A DNA stretch of 64,000 bases from Coprinellus micaceus (GCA_951394405.1 OX596337.1:2356001-2420000), one strand, 5' to 3'. Positions 23,290 to 37,465 are shown, counted from the first letter of the stretch. Program-made: numbers and translations. The notes: generated by a model from the sequence alone, not told the origin.

Positions 23290-23622
23290 CCCCTCTGTTT
23301 CGCAGCATCATCCTTGTGTAAATAGATATTTTGGCTCCCTGCTCGTGTATAATATCCCCAGCCAAGACGACGACAACTCATGGACCCTTTTGAGCATCGT
23401 TAAGACGAGGAGACAACAATGGATTAGGTACTGTTACAAGTGTGGTGAAGCTACGAGATTGAGAATGGATCGACAAGCAAGGAGGACACAGAGAGCGAAA
23501 CAAACCACAGAACAATGGTGACAGGAATATAATACGGATACGGAGCGGTTGAGTGCGAATAGCAGTGCAGGATACGATAGCTACAAGGAACACGAAAAGT
23601 TGACATACACGCCGGCGAGATT
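23290..23622. other. Intergenic region between convergent bromodomain gene and TRA1
   Basis: About 330 bases for two 3' untranslated regions. No reading frame beyond antisense noise and no repeat. Confidence 0.6.
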
Positions 23623-26600
23623 TTAAAACCACGGATAATACATCTCTCCCATCTTCGCGAGTTGCAGAGGGTTGGTGGCCGTTGAGATGAGACCTGTGAC
23701 GGTTTGCATGGAGGAAGTGTTAGGGACGACACCAGGCTGCATGGCCTGTAACAATGTGAGTTATAACCAACGGACAAGCAGAAACGGTACTGACACTCTC
23801 GCGTTCATTCTTGCAGGCCATAGTCTCAGCCTTCTTGACGACATACTCGATGTTGTGATGGACACTCTGGCGGAAAACGGGGTCGTACGGTGTCCAGGGT
23901 TTACCGCGAAGCAGCATCCAAGAGGTGACCTCGTCTCGACTGAAAAGGCACATGTTGTAATCGAGATCGAACTCGGGATCCGTGAGGGACTGTCCAATCG
24001 CCATGATGCTCGGTGCAAAAATACCATCCATGAAGGTACCGCCCACAAAGTGCTGCATATTGGGCGTGAAACGGAAAGGCACGACGTCGCCTGTTGCGAA
24101 CACGGGGAGCTGGCTCGAAATGCCTGCATGGTACCCTTATCAGCATTCGGATGAGAAACAGAGCATTCGAACACAAAATACTGACCTGGCAAAAGCTCAG
24201 TCATGGCGATGAGGCCGGTAGAACGCGAGAGCTGGAAGCGGTTGGGGGTCCGGCTCGAGATGGAGAGAACGTAGGTGAGGAACCCGGCCCCAGCCAATTG
24301 GGAGGTGAATTGCTTGCGCATTCTCCACAATTCGACAGGCCCATCCATTGTGCGGACCATGTAGTTGGTGATGATCGTGTCCGGCACCATCTTTGAGTTA
24401 ATCTCCTCGAAGATATCTTTCTTGAGAGTAATGTACTCCGTTTTCGTGAGCTGACGAGGTGGGTACTCCCTAAACCCTCTGAGGACGGTCTTGACCTTCT
24501 CCCCACAGAAGAGGATGGGCTCTTCTTTCGAGATGCCGAACTCTTCGCAGTGGAGGTCGTAGATGTCGTTGAGGGAGACATAGGAAGCGTCGATCTGGAA
24601 CAAGCGTGCGGTGGGGCTGCATGTGATGATTGCCGGCAAATGGAAACTGAGATTTCGCCTTCGGCTCTCCTTCTTACGGTTGAGCGCACTGGATGGGTAC
24701 ATGAGAGTCATTTCAACGAGATTGTTACTGGAAAACCCGTACCCATTGAATGTGCGAAGGAGTTGCACAAGGCGCTCCTCACGGCGGGCGTGTCGATGGG
24801 GAGGAATTTGGACGATGAAGGACGTCTTTGAGTGGTCGTGGCCGTAGAGGGTAAAGCGTTTCCAGCAAGATCCGTTGGAGCGCACCGTCTCAAACTTGGG
24901 CGCGTATTTTGCTATTCTCACGAAAGATTGACCGGAATCCCGCTCCTATAATAGATTACATGAGTGAAAGATGAGAGAGAGTGGCGGGAAACATACCTCG
25001 TTGTATTGTCCCGGGACCTCAATCTCGTCAACCTTGCTGTATTGGAATTCGGTGAGGTAGTGACTAAGAATGGCGAGAGGTTGGAATTGAGGCCTGGCAT
25101 CGATCTGCTTCTCGAACTTCTCTCTCCAGGTCTGCAACCGAGTCAAGTACTGACTGTGAGAAGGCTTGCTTGCGATGAAGTCGTCTTCGTATTCCTTCTG
25201 TGATAGGAGTCAACATTAACTCAAACACTGCGTTCTTAGATAGTCGTACGAACCCTGATGAACAGGGGCATGTTTGCAACCATGCGGGAGAGCATATTGG
25301 TCGTGTTCGCGTTGAGGGCCCCGTCGTCCTCCTGGGCGTTTACCCGAATGATGAAATTCTGAAAAGAGCAGGTCAGGGAGGCCGGCCTCGGGTAAGATGC
25401 AATTGACGAACCTGGATTGCATCCTGCATCAGCATGCAGATGTTACGATATACGTCTTCCTCGGGAGAGGGCTTAAACTTGTGGTTGATCTGGTCGATCA
25501 TCGTCTCCAAGCTTAAGATGAGGAGGGGGAACGCTGTCTTCAGGACTTGCATGATTTCTTCGGTGTGCTCGAACGCAGCTCGAGGGAAGCCGGGAGGGAA
25601 GTCGGGAAGGACTTGAGGTTGAGGAGGATTGGGCGCGTTGCCGTCAGCCGTGCCGTCCGCCATGGTGACGTCGCCGTTGGTCTCAGCGTTCGCCCGCTTG
25701 GCCGCTTCGGCCTGCATCGCGGCTTGGGTTTGAGCACGCAGCATGTATTGCCGTCTCGCGAGCACCATCTCTTCACGGTGGGTGCGAAGCTGGTAAAATA
25801 CCGCCTACATGAATCAACAATCAGCAGTTGAATCCTCATAACCCGTATGATACTCACTTGAGGATAGTGCTTCGCCAGACTTTGGAGGATGAACCGAGCA
25901 TGTTTAGCCTCCCGATGTTGCAGAGAGACAATGAGATGCGGAATGAAAGTGATCCAATACCAGAAGGCGGCGTCTCCTTTGTAGTTGTCAAAAGCACGAC
26001 CAACAAGACCCTGAGGGTCGTCCACGCTGAGGAGCCAGAGGACACGACCGAGCAATGGACGACTCTTGGCGCATTTGTACAGGCCGGCAGCTTGCATGTA
26101 GCAACTAACAGCATTAGCGGCGGAACTGAAATCGGCGTTGACAGGGTCCGACTTGAACACCCTGTCGTGGTATCGGCCCCATTCAGCCCAACCTTTCGCC
26201 TGGCCCATGTCGAGTTGAGCAGCCTGACCGAAGGCATAGTTGGCATCGTCGTTGCGGTTGAGTTTCGCGTAGAACATGGCCTTCAAGGTGTGGAACTCCG
26301 CCTTCTGTGCGTTCGTGAAGAACATCAGGTTGGTGTTGTTGATGACATCGAGACCAACGTTGTAGTCGGCGGGCTTCTGATAGTGACATTTGGCTTGCTC
26401 GCGCAGTTTCAAGAAGGCTTCGGAAATCTCGATGTTGGGAAGGGTGTAGATCTTTGTCAAGAAGGTGTGGCAGACGTCGAGGAGACCGTGTTTGCGAGCT
26501 ACATGTGCGAAGCGATTGATAATCCACGCAGTTTCGTGGTAGCCGCGGTACCCGTACGTATTGGCGTTCGCCGACCCGTTGGCGCCTGGTTGATTGGTGC

Positions 26601-29600
26601 CTCCGATGAGTGGCATGTAGGCCTGGTTGATAGCATTGAAGACGTTTTGGCGCCACGCGACAAGATCGCTCCAGATGTTGATGTCGTCGTATATGTTTGG
26701 CAGACGTTCTCGCCACGCCTGCAGGACCATTTTCAGCTCGGATGACTTCTTCTCCAGGTTCTGTGCGTTGGTTTGCGAAAGTGAGCCAAATATCTGTACC
26801 GCCTCCTGGAGCTCGACGAACTGCTGGAAATGCTGGAGCAACGGGATGTGTGCGATGGAGAAGTGCTGGGGTAGACCGGTCCACTTTCGCAATGAGAGTT
26901 GCATCGCATCTTCGAGGTATCGAGTAAAGTCGACGTTCTTCTCCACCGCTGCGGGCATCTTCAAGAGCGAAATAAAGGCCTCAAACACGCGCCTCCGTGG
27001 TGTCGCAGCATCGGGCAACCGGTTGATCTGCTCTTCCAGACTGTCCTTTTCAACCGACCAATCTCTCGTCCTCCACGCACTCTCGAGCACGAGCTCCTGA
27101 TTGCCCTCGCTCTTCGCAAACTCGTAGAGGATATCCCAGTGCTGGAGCTTCTCCGCAGCCAGAACCCAGTGGTCTTCCCAGAGGCAGTATTCGAGCTCGT
27201 TGAAGGGCAAAGTCTGGGTCCTGACCTTGTTCTGGGCGGACTCGTAGGCAGTGGACGCTTGATCCCACATCCCCACCTGTTCGAATGCGAGCGCGATGTT
27301 AGTATCGGGAAGGGTGCTGCGTCTTCGCCACAGCCCGTAGAACATATCCTCTTCAGCGAGTTCGGCGTATATCTCAGCAAGGGAGTCGTACACGTAGTCA
27401 CGAACGGTGGAATCGTCGTCCTTCATATGATCGAGTGTTAACCCAAGAATCTCAAGGCCTACGTGCCAGCAGCCGAACGTTTTCGCAAGATACTTGATAA
27501 GGTGAGGGGGGAGCGTCATGGGAGGGGAGCAGGCGTGAATGCCGGCCAAGAGCGTCTGTATGACGTTGGGACGTAGCGAGGCTTGCTTGATGTGATAGTC
27601 TTTGCTGAGGAGGTTGACCATGTGATTCGTGACGTCGGCTTGTTCACGGCGGGATAGAGAAGCCCAAATGGCAGGGAAGACGGACACCCAGACGTCATGA
27701 GTGGCTTGGGGATCAAGGAAAAGAAGGCGTTGAAGAGGGCGGAGGACGTGCTGGGGCTCTGGTCGCGGAATCCCATACGAAACTTCGGCCGCGCGTCGTT
27801 CTTGGTTAGGTGACAGCTGGAGGTCGGCAGAACCGAGGAGGAGATGAAGTGCGATGTAGATCCAGTTGTGGTCAGCGAGCACCTCCCAACTTTGAACTGC
27901 CAGGACGTAGGTGATACGGTTGAAGACGGAACGCGAGACGCTGACGTCGAGAAGGTCCATAAATCGCTCGCGGAGCCCACTGTCCTTTGCCTTGCACCCC
28001 ATCATGAACGATGACTCGAGCCGAGACGTCAGATCGCTGCGACGGAGATCAGGGTTGGTATAGATGTCGTAGACCAGCTCGAGGTATGGGGTGAACAGTG
28101 CATCTCCTCGAGACTCAAAGTTGGCGAGCTTCTGCATGAGACTAGCCTTCTCCTTGTTGATGGGGTACACCGCCGACTTGTTCGTCATCCAAAACCTCGT
28201 CATGTCTAGGATGTACTTGCACAGAGTCGCACTCTTGGATTTGTCGATGAGAGCGACTAGCGCAGTGAGGAACCAGCGCCTGCCGTCACCCAGCGAGGAG
28301 GCATAATCCCGACAGATGTCCATGAACATCATCAGCAACCGGAGGTTGGCTTCGTGAGCGGTACTTCCAGGCGTAGATCGGATGTGGTCCTTCACGAGTT
28401 CGCTGAAGAGCTTCATGAACTTCTCTCCGTTGTTAGGAGCAGTTGATCCTGGAGTGGCGCTCGCATTCACGAAACTGACGATAGCAAGGTGGTCGGGGGA
28501 TGTTCGAATAACGGACTTGGCGATGAGTAGAATGCCACGGATGTTACTTCGGGAGGTCGAGAAACCGTTCTCCACGAAGATTTCCTGGACCGTCCTATGG
28601 AATTCGGCGAGTTCCGTGTCCCCGGATACTGGCGAATCAGTGAGGGGGAAAAGTCCGAGCAGCTTGTCGAAGATGGGGTACAGCGCGTCTTGCAACGTTG
28701 AATCTTCAGACATAAGCCCTTTCATGACCAACTTTTGCAAGACGGCCGCGTTACTGGTATACCACGAATCCGGTTGATGAGCTGCGACCACCTGGAGTAC
28801 TTTGGCGGAGGCGACAGCAGATGCGACAGCGGCCTCGCTCGAAAAGTCGTTCTGTTGTGTTGGTAAAAATGAGTCCCAGTCGGAGGAGGAAGGCTACCAT
28901 ACTCACCTGCTCCAACGCACGGGAAAAAAATCTCAAACCCACTGTCACGTCAGGCCATCCGGTTGGAGCCACGATGTTCTGGAGGAGCGCTAGAGCTCGT
29001 GGGACGAGGTTGACTTTCATCGCCGGTTCGTGGGAGAATGTGGCCAATCGCATGAGGTAGCTGACCATCGTCTCCCTCAATGGCAATGGGATGCGCCATT
29101 GAGTGTGCTTCGGAACAACCTTTCCCTCTTCCGCCAGCTCCTTCGCCTCCTTCGCCGCGCGCTCTTCCCATTTAAAGATAGTCGTCAACACCTCAATCGA
29201 CAAAATCCGTGATTCGGGCGTTGATGTTGGGGCCAAGCCGAACTTTTGGAGGGAGTTTGTCATGTGCTGTATGAAGAGGGCACGGACAGGGAAGAAGAGG
29301 TCCTGCTGTTTGACGATAAGGTGGTATATAGGCAGGGTTTGGGAAGGAGCATCATCGACGAGGATGCGACGGGTTTCCTTGGCCCAAACAGGGTAACCAC
29401 TCTCGTCTAGATCGTTGGGAAGGCTGGATGCCAATATTGATAGAGCCTCGTACCGTGCGGACGCCCGAACCTCGGCATGGGGAAGTTGCAAGAGCCCTGC
29501 CCATGCCCGAAGGATGAACTTGGGAGGGGTTGGGAAGGTATGGAAGAACCGGGCACCAAGAATATAGGCCACCTGCTTGACGGTCACGTCGTCACAATTC

Positions 29601-32600
29601 GTGATGTGGAACCAGAGATACCTGGCGATGTCCTTCTTGACGTCTTCCAGTAGGTCGGGGTAATGCTGAACTAGGGTGGTGGTGAGGTGAAGAAGTTCGA
29701 TTCGGAAAGGGTCGTCGATGCCAGGGAGGCCTTCTGGAGTCATCAGCGGCATCCAGACGAGGCGGTGGAGTTGGGCAATGAAATCCATGTCGATGATGCG
29801 GTCGTTCTTCGACGCTCGGCTTGCCTGTACCAGTAAGGTGGGGGTCACGACATAGCGGATAAAGCAGCACTTGTGTTGCCAACTGTACTTCTCGTCGTTG
29901 AACCAGGTGACGAACCGTACCAGGATGTTGCGACGAAAGAAGATGTCCTCGCTCAAAGCGACATGGTGGTAGAGGAAGGTGGTGGTGCTGACAGTGTTCA
30001 GTTCGAGATTTCGTGTGTACACAGAGACAAGCTCGAAGAGCAAGTCGATCCTGGGAGACTGCTGGAGTGCTTTGATGAAGATATCTTGGATGACGGAGTG
30101 CCAGTGGTTGAGTTCCGCAGAATCCACTCCTTCCGGAAGCGGTGGTGCGATAGAGTTCCAGAGGGCTACGAGCTGGTCGACGATGAAGTCGTGTTGATTC
30201 AGGAAAGTCGTGTCCACACTCGTCAGGTCGCCAATGATCTGGAGAGTCGACTTGAGTTCCTGAGGATGCGTCCCGACGACCAGGCTGGATCCCAGAACCT
30301 GTGCATTGCTGGCCAACTCCCGTTCTAGATTTGGTGCCAGATGAGCTTGCAAGATGTTGCGATATGTGCGCACAAGCCTTGGGAGCTTCAGATTCTGAAG
30401 CAGATACTTCACACCTTCGGTAGAGAACCGATCCAGATACTTTGCGAGAGGCTCGGAAAACGGATTGCGGGTGGAATAGTGCATGTGGGTCTCCGTCTGA
30501 ACAATGGCGTTGATGAGGTTTTCCAGGAAGATCCCAGCGGCTGGCGGGAGCAGGTGGAAGATATGAGCCAGCTTGACAAGTTTTGGAATCCCCTCCGTCT
30601 CCGAGAAAGGTACTTTGGAGGCAATGGACAATGACTGAGGGTCGGCGACAATGCGGAAATGGTCCAGGAGCTTGTGGCCGATCTCAACCTTGAAGTAGTT
30701 GGTGAGGAGCTCAAGGAGGCGGGCCAGACCTTCGAGACCCGAGATGGAGAGTTTCTTCGGGTCGGCGAGGTTCATGAGGATCGGGCGAAGGCCAGTCTGC
30801 AGAAGTTCTTTGGGGAGGCGGCTCTGGTGACCGAGCACCAACCGGAGACCATCGTGAGCCACATCTTTGACTTCCTGCGACGGAGAATACAAGGACTTGA
30901 AGTAAACACTTGTAACTCTGAAAGGGTGGGGGGTTAGCAATATATGGGGAGAATCAGCATCGAACGCACCTTTGTCGGGTTTGGGGCTGGCGGGAAAAGT
31001 AGTCTGTGAGAGGCATTGCTGCCGTCAAGAGCTTGATGCAGGCCACGCGAAGCTTGACCACCTCGATTGCGCTTTGCCTGAGGCTGCGAGGCCCAAGCAA
31101 CTGGTTATCGTCAGCGTCAGCCAGAGCCAGCGTCTCATGAAGCAGGCGGAGGAGCTCGTCGTTCAGCTCAACAAGCGGCGGGTCCAGACTGACACAGAAC
31201 CGGACAGCCTCAATCATGCCAATCTGTTTCAAGAAGGGCAGAGCTCGAAGGGGCTTGGTGAAGATCCCACCAAGCATACGATCGCGGTGCGGCATCAACA
31301 GCTCGACAGCGGGGCGCCCACTCAGTTCGACAAGATAGGAGATGCACCGCTGCGCGGCTTGGCGGACGATGGGACTGGGGCTTTGCAACTCAGGGAAGAA
31401 CATCCCTGCCAAATGCGCAAGCTTCGTGCGGGCGTGAGTGTTGTTGCTGGACAGGTCAAGGTGGGAGTTGCTGATGGTGAGGACCTCCACCAAGAGGTCA
31501 ATGACACTGTCGACGTTGCGGGGAAGATCGATTGGAAGGTCTTTGAGGACGTGGAGCAGAGTACGAATAAGGTCAAGTTCCCGGTCGATAATCCACCTCT
31601 GGCCCATGTCATGCGCGTGGGCCATCATCCTGATACCATTGCACCCAGCGTGCTTATGAATCCAAGGCTCGTCGAGACACAATGTGGTGAAGCGGTTGGC
31701 CAGGTGGTGAAGGATGACTAGGATGTCCTGCGGCTGGATGGTTAGGCCTTTGATACGGACAAGGTCGTCGATCAACGACGCGACAAATTCGTTCGCGTGA
31801 TCCATATGGGCTGGCTGGTCGCGGGCCAATGCGTGGGGGATGGAATCAAGGAAAGCGGCCAACAAAGGAGTTTGTTGGAACCGACCCTTTGGAGGGTGCG
31901 TCTTGTTGCGGCGAATTTCGTTCTCGAAGATGGCAGTGGCCAACTTTCGGATGTAACCTTCGGCTTCGTTCTGGACGGTAGGGATGTGAATACAATCGAA
32001 GAGCCCTTCTACAGCTTGTATGAAGAATTCCTCCATATTCTTGCCTTTCAAGCCCTACGAAATCCGTCAATAACAATAAGTGGAAGGAACAGATTTTTCC
32101 ATACCTCATACAGGAAGAGTGAGATACAATTCTCCAGGTAGCTGTATGCATGGAATTGATCCCCAGGGCTCAGCTTCGGCAGCTGGCGAACAGCGAGCTT
32201 AGCGATGGGACCCAGGGCGACCGACTCCGTGTTCCCATTGAACGAGATTGCCATCTTCGCTGGGTCGGAGTAATGGTGCCATGCCAGGGCAGGTTCCTTG
32301 AAGAGGAGCCGACGGTTCCTTCCGCCGAGCTTTCCTAAAATACGGATGGTAGTGTGGGCGAGGTGATGACTCTGCGGTGCTGGCTTCAGATGGTTGAACA
32401 GTGCCTCCATGAGCTCGCGGAGGACGATGCTAAGGGTGGGGTCCAAAAAGTCGGGGGTGAGGTTGTCGATGCAAAGCTCCAAGGTGCGGAGGCCTTGAGA
32501 GGCGAGGTCAGGGCTCCCTCGAAGCGCAAGTGCCAGGGGTTGCATGAGGTAGGAGAGGTGGGGGAGGAGGTGAGTGAGACGAAGAGGAACTGTCAGACAG

Positions 32601-34916
32601 AGCTCGACGATCATGTCGCGAGTGGGGCCGTCCGATGACAATAACTGCCGGTTGAGGCTTTCCAACATTTCTGGGAGGAGAGGTAACACTCCGTTGTACA
32701 GCAACTCAAACCGGCCGCCTCCAATACCGATCGCCCGGAATAACGCACGAAGGAGATGAAAGTAGTGTGTCGGCTTCGTCGCCTTGGCGGCAAGGGGGAA
32801 GGAGTCCATCAGTATCCTCGCAAGGTAGGACGCTAGTATTGGCTCGTTGGGTCCGGGGTGGAGGGAAACGGCGTTGAAAGACATCTTGAAGAGGCGGATG
32901 GTCGCTGCGGCAGTATGCTCGTCGTATTCACCAAGTTGAGGCAGCCTTTGCGTGAGGAATTTCAATACAATCGCGAGCAGCGTGGGGGAGGTGGCTTCCC
33001 GGGTGAAGAGGAACTGGCATATGTTGAGAAGGATGATCCGTTTATGGGCGTTCTCGAAGAAAAACTCGATCTTGTGCGTCCAAACTTCTTGAAACACGTT
33101 CGAGTCTAGTTCGAGAAGAGAGTGCCCGAGCCAGTCGATGATGTCGTTCTGTTCGTTGACGCGCGGGTCGACGTCGTAGAGCGACATGCATCGGATACAG
33201 CTATCGAACAGGCGAAACGCGAGATTCCCATCGATCGATGGCGCGTCCAGCTTCTTCAGATCGACAAGTGTGACACGGAATCCATGTAACAAAGCTCGGT
33301 ACAGTTGGCGACACTCTGGGACATGGTTAGATGGGCCTTGAAAACGTTCAAAAAACGTACCGATGAGAACCTCCTCAGGCTTGTCTGAAATAAACAAGGT
33401 ACCGCCAAAGGGACGTGATCGTTCGATGAAGAATCCGTCAATAGGCGAGTCCTTGCCTGGCGCCACCGTTCCCGCAGTCGCTGCAGCCCTGGCCCTCTCG
33501 AGGGCGCCGCTAAGCTCGTTCTGAATAGCACAGAGGCCCTCCAGACGTTCGAGGCATGCTTCGAACATCGAATAAATGAGCTTGCTCGCGTTGTGTGTCG
33601 TATCTTTCGTAACAATCGTATCAGCGAGCCCGAAGAGGACCTTGGAGAAGAGGATGTGCAGGTTGAAGCCGAGTGTTGGGTTGAATAAGAGGGAGGAGTA
33701 TACGTGAACGATGCGTGTCAGTTGCTCAAAGCTGAGGTCGGACTTGATGTTATGGATGAGGTCGGCGACAGCCGCATAAACCATTGGACTGTGTGCAGTC
33801 AGTAAAGGCACACGTCTGCAAATTAAATGAGAGACGCACCGCATCAACTCCTTCGTCGCCAGTCCCTTCCCAAACAAAACACGTTCGTCCATTAACTTGT
33901 CGATGTGATCGAGCAGGGCGCGTCGATGAGGGGTGGCGAGGAGGTGTCGTACGACGACGATCAGCTCTTTCCTCAGCGTCACGCCGTTCGAAGGGCAATC
34001 TTGCATGAGGCGCAAAGCGTTGGATACGAGGCTCTCGCCGTAGGACGCGTCGGAGTCCGGTGTATATCGCATAACATAGGCCAAGTACGAAAGAATCTTG
34101 ACGGAATGAGGACCTAAGCATTCAACAAAATGGACTCACTCACCTTCACTTGCGCCTGGATGAGGTCAGTGTAGAGCGCAGGAGCCTTCATACCCTCCGC
34201 GATGCCCACCCAGATGTTCCCCATCGCTTCGTGGTCGCTCTTTATCTTGGCTTGCAGAGGCGACTCCACAGAAAGGAAGTCGAAGCCTGCGGAGGTCGTT
34301 CCTTGAATGGTAGCAGAGACGCTTCGGTTGATTTGGGTCATGAGAACCATGCCCATCGCGAGTTCGCCAACCACCTTATAGCTTCGCAGCGCTGGGAGAA
34401 TCATATTGGTGTCTGGTGGCTGCGAGTCCTCCGAGAGGTACTCCACCGCCAACCCCTGCATATTAGCGAAACACTCCGTCAGTACGGCGATGACGTCTTT
34501 GGCGGCTTGTTCGTCCACAAGGCGGTAGCTGCGAATCATGTCGACAAGGTTCTTGGAGGCGGTCGCTCCGCTGTCTTCGTTGTCCGTCCGGATGACATTG
34601 AGCATGCTTTGGAAGATGTTCTGAGCGTTCGACTTGACCGCCTCGGACGGGGGAAATCGGTTGATAATTTCGAGGAGGGTTTTTCGAAAGTTGTTCTCGG
34701 TGGTTCCTCGTTGGAACGAAGGCTGGCTCGAGCGAAGCAGTTCGACTGTCGCTGGGACGAGATAGGGCAGTACACGTGCAAATTCGACATCGCGAGTAGT
34801 ATCCATGAACTCTCGAATCTCGGTCGCGTAGGTATATTTGGTGGCGAGGTCTGCCACTGTTAACGTGGATGGCTCGAACGCGATGAGCACGACTCACCAG
34901 AGTTGGGATCCGCCAT
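23623..34916 (-). CDS. TRA1: Transcription-associated protein Tra1/TRRAP (PIKK-family scaffold of SAGA and NuA4)
   Basis: Fourteen exons: 34916-34898, 34856-34140, 34113-33840, 33788-33361, 33315-32105, 32054-30970, 30917-28907, 28851-25858, 25804-25412, 25358-25254, 25197-24997, 24945-24186, 24123-23795, 23745-23623. They give 3549 residues (yeast Tra1 is 3744). HEAT-repeat helices occupy roughly the first 2400 residues; a FAT region follows (HLKDDDSTVRDYVYDSLAEIY-type repeats, WAEWGRYHDR), then a PI3K-like domain (LPAIITCSPTARLFQID, FGISKEEPILFCGE) and a C-terminal FATC tail ending EMYYPWF. The catalytic DxxxxN and DFG motifs of active PIKKs are missing: the loop region reads FTPNMQHFVGGTFMDGIFAPS, as in other pseudokinase Tra1 proteins. 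It binds activators and recruits the acetyltransferases to promoters. In exon 2 the second of two adjacent GTGAGT donors is the one that keeps frame. Confidence 0.96.
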
Positions 34917-35203
34917 CCTAGCGACTTTGTTTTCCAAGGTCAGTGACCCAGAAGAGGCGGTTGCCTCCGGGTGAGAGTGTGTGGCCATCTTGCGGGCCCA
35001 ACGAGTGGGACTCCAGAGGAGATGGGTTGGCGCTTAAAGAGGGGGAACAGCAAGCGAGGTCGCCTTTCACATCGCCCTTATTCGAGCTTCAGCACCTGCC
35101 CTATAAGGTAACCTGTCATGTGACTGATCCCAAGCCAGCTTAAGGTTAAGGTTAGGCCTCACCCACTTGAATTTGGGTCACCATCATCTGTTATGCGATC
35201 GCC

Positions 35204-37465
35204 ATGAACGTTGACGACCTCTTCAAGGTACGCGGCACTCTCTGGCCTACTCAGCCATCCTTCTAATGGATCACAGGCTCCAAAATATGCCCCATCGTCA
35301 ATTGGAAACAAGAGAAAGCTTCCTGCTAATCCCAGTCCCGATGAACTGAGGAAGTGGAGCCAAGAGGCCGAGCAGCAAAACGGACAGGAGCGTACTGAAC
35401 CACCAGCCAAACGGTCAAGAAATGTCACGATGGAGGAAGTACCTGACGAAGATTCGGCCATGGACACAAGCGATTTTGCGCCGGGGGGCGACGCGGACTA
35501 CTTCGAGGAGGAGGATGAGGACGGCCGGTTCTTCGGTGGGGGGTTAACTTCGGAGCAGAAGGAGATCTTGAATATCTTTGACCGCGCTGGAGGCGAGGGC
35601 ATACAAGCAGAGGTGCGTGATACAGCCGTTGTCCATTTGGTCTGGTCTGATTTTTGGTGCTCAGGAGGGCGAGGAGCTCACACCCGCCGCCGTCAAACGC
35701 TTGCTCATGAAACTGGAGCGTACGATTAACAAGAACACAGACCAACGTTCGAAGTACCCTAACGACCCCACCAAGTACGCGTTATCCCAAGCCTTCACCC
35801 ACCGTATACTAAGCGCTCCTTCAGATTCATTGACTCAGAGGCCGACCTCGACAGTGCAATCAAATCCCTCCTGCCGCTCGCCCAGGCACCGACGGTATCC
35901 TACCCAGAGCTTGTTCGTTCCGGCAGTCTTGCTCTGCTCATCGGATTATTCACACATGAAAACGTAGACATCGTGCTTGACGTGGTGGAACTAATTCATG
36001 AGCTTACGGATGAAGATGCCGGTGCGGAGTACGAGGAAGCGGAATCGGAAGAGACAGAGGAGGCCATGAAGCTTTTGATTGATTCCTTGGTACGCGCTTC
36101 AGTCATATCCGTGGTACACTTCCCTCATGTCCCATTTCACAGGTTGAAAACACTATATTCGAACTCCTCGTCGACAACCTTAGTCGGCTGAATGAGGCAG
36201 AGGAGGCCGACAGGCAGGGAGCTTTCCACATCCTTGGTGAGTGTATCTCAAATAACCTGATTTTTTCTTCTCCTTCTAACGGCGCGCGGTATAGGGATTT
36301 TCGAGAACATCCTCGGCGTTAATCCGGACCTTGCCCCTCAACTAGTCGAGAAGACCAAGATCCTGACATGGCTACTCGGCCGCGTTCAGTCCAAGACGCA
36401 CGATGAGAACCGAGGCTACGCGGCCGAGCTACTATCAATTCTCCTACAAAGCAATACTCCCAATCGGTTGGCATACGCGAATAGTGATGGTGTTGAAACT
36501 GCTCTGAAGGTTTTGTCAGTGAGTATCATACGCGTTTCTTCAATGAGTCCTCCGTCTGACATGTTTTCAGCAATACCGCCGTCGCGACCCGGCAGACGCA
36601 GACGAAGGCGAGTTCATGGAGAACCTCTTCGACGCCCTCTGCTCCGCACTTGCCGAAGCTTCAGTCAAAAAACTGTTCCTTGAGGCTGAGGGGCCCGACC
36701 TTATGATCCTTATGGCGAAGGAGAAACGTGAATGCAAGTCGCGCGCCATCAAAACGCTCGACTACGCCATGTCTGGGCCCGACGGCGGACCCACTTGCAC
36801 CGCGTTTGTCGAAGCGCTCGGACTAAAGACACTCTTCTCTGTGTTCATGGGCAAGGTGAAGAAGGGGAAATTGAGCGGACTTCCTCCCCCCGAGGACGTT
36901 GGTCACATTTTGGGCGTCATTTCGTCTTTGCTCTCCAATCTCGAGTCTGATTCGACAGACCGAATCAGGCTGTTAGCCAAGTTCGTTGAGAATAACTACG
37001 AGAAGGCCGACAAGCTGCTTGATATCAGGGATAACGCGGTCGCCAGATTGAAGCAGACGGACGCCGCTATCGAGAAGGAGAAGTTGGAGTTGGACGGTGA
37101 TGATGAGGACGCCATCCTCAACGATGAAGCTGCGATTTACCTCCGCCGACTGGATAGTGGTTTGTTTACCTTACAAACGGTGGACTATATCCTCGCGTGG
37201 ATTGTCATGGAAGACGACGGGGTATGTTTCAAATGCCTTTTCATTGCTATGTACACTCATCAGGACCCAGATTCGAACGCATGTCCTCCAAATGCTCAAC
37301 CGGAAAAACCAAACCATCCAAGACGTGGTGTCAACGCTAAAGGTCTTCTACGAAAACATCGACGACACCCCACTAACAGAAGCAGGCGAAGACGCTGCGC
37401 CTTCACAAAAAAACATCATTGCGAACCTCATCATCTCACTTGACCCTTCTGCAGCAGGGCAATAA
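35204..37465 (+). CDS. CTNNBL1: Beta-catenin-like protein 1 (spliceosome-associated armadillo protein)
   Basis: Eight exons (35204-35227, 35277-35612, 35665-35774, 35825-36089, 36143-36236, 36295-36518, 36571-37221, 37271-37465) give 632 residues; the human protein has 563. The N-terminus is basic and acidic low complexity with a KRKLPANP motif (possible nuclear localisation). A family-specific stretch follows: EQKEILNIFDRAGGEGIQAEE and VKRLLMKLERTINKNTDQR. Armadillo repeats run from SYPELVRSGSLALLIGLFTH to YAMSGPDG, with LGIFENILGVNPDLAPQLVE, NRGYAAELLSILLQSN and ENNYEKADKLLDI. The animal homologue binds CDC5L in the Prp19 complex. For the last intron only the acceptor GACCCAG|ATTCG keeps frame; an earlier CAG does not. 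It is divergent from TRA1 (287 bases) and convergent with UTP15 (97 bases). Confidence 0.94.

Noticed and set aside
25828..26745. 305-codon plus-strand open frame
   Set aside because: It is antisense to an uninterrupted, conserved TRA1 exon; composition follows from the codon bias of the real gene.
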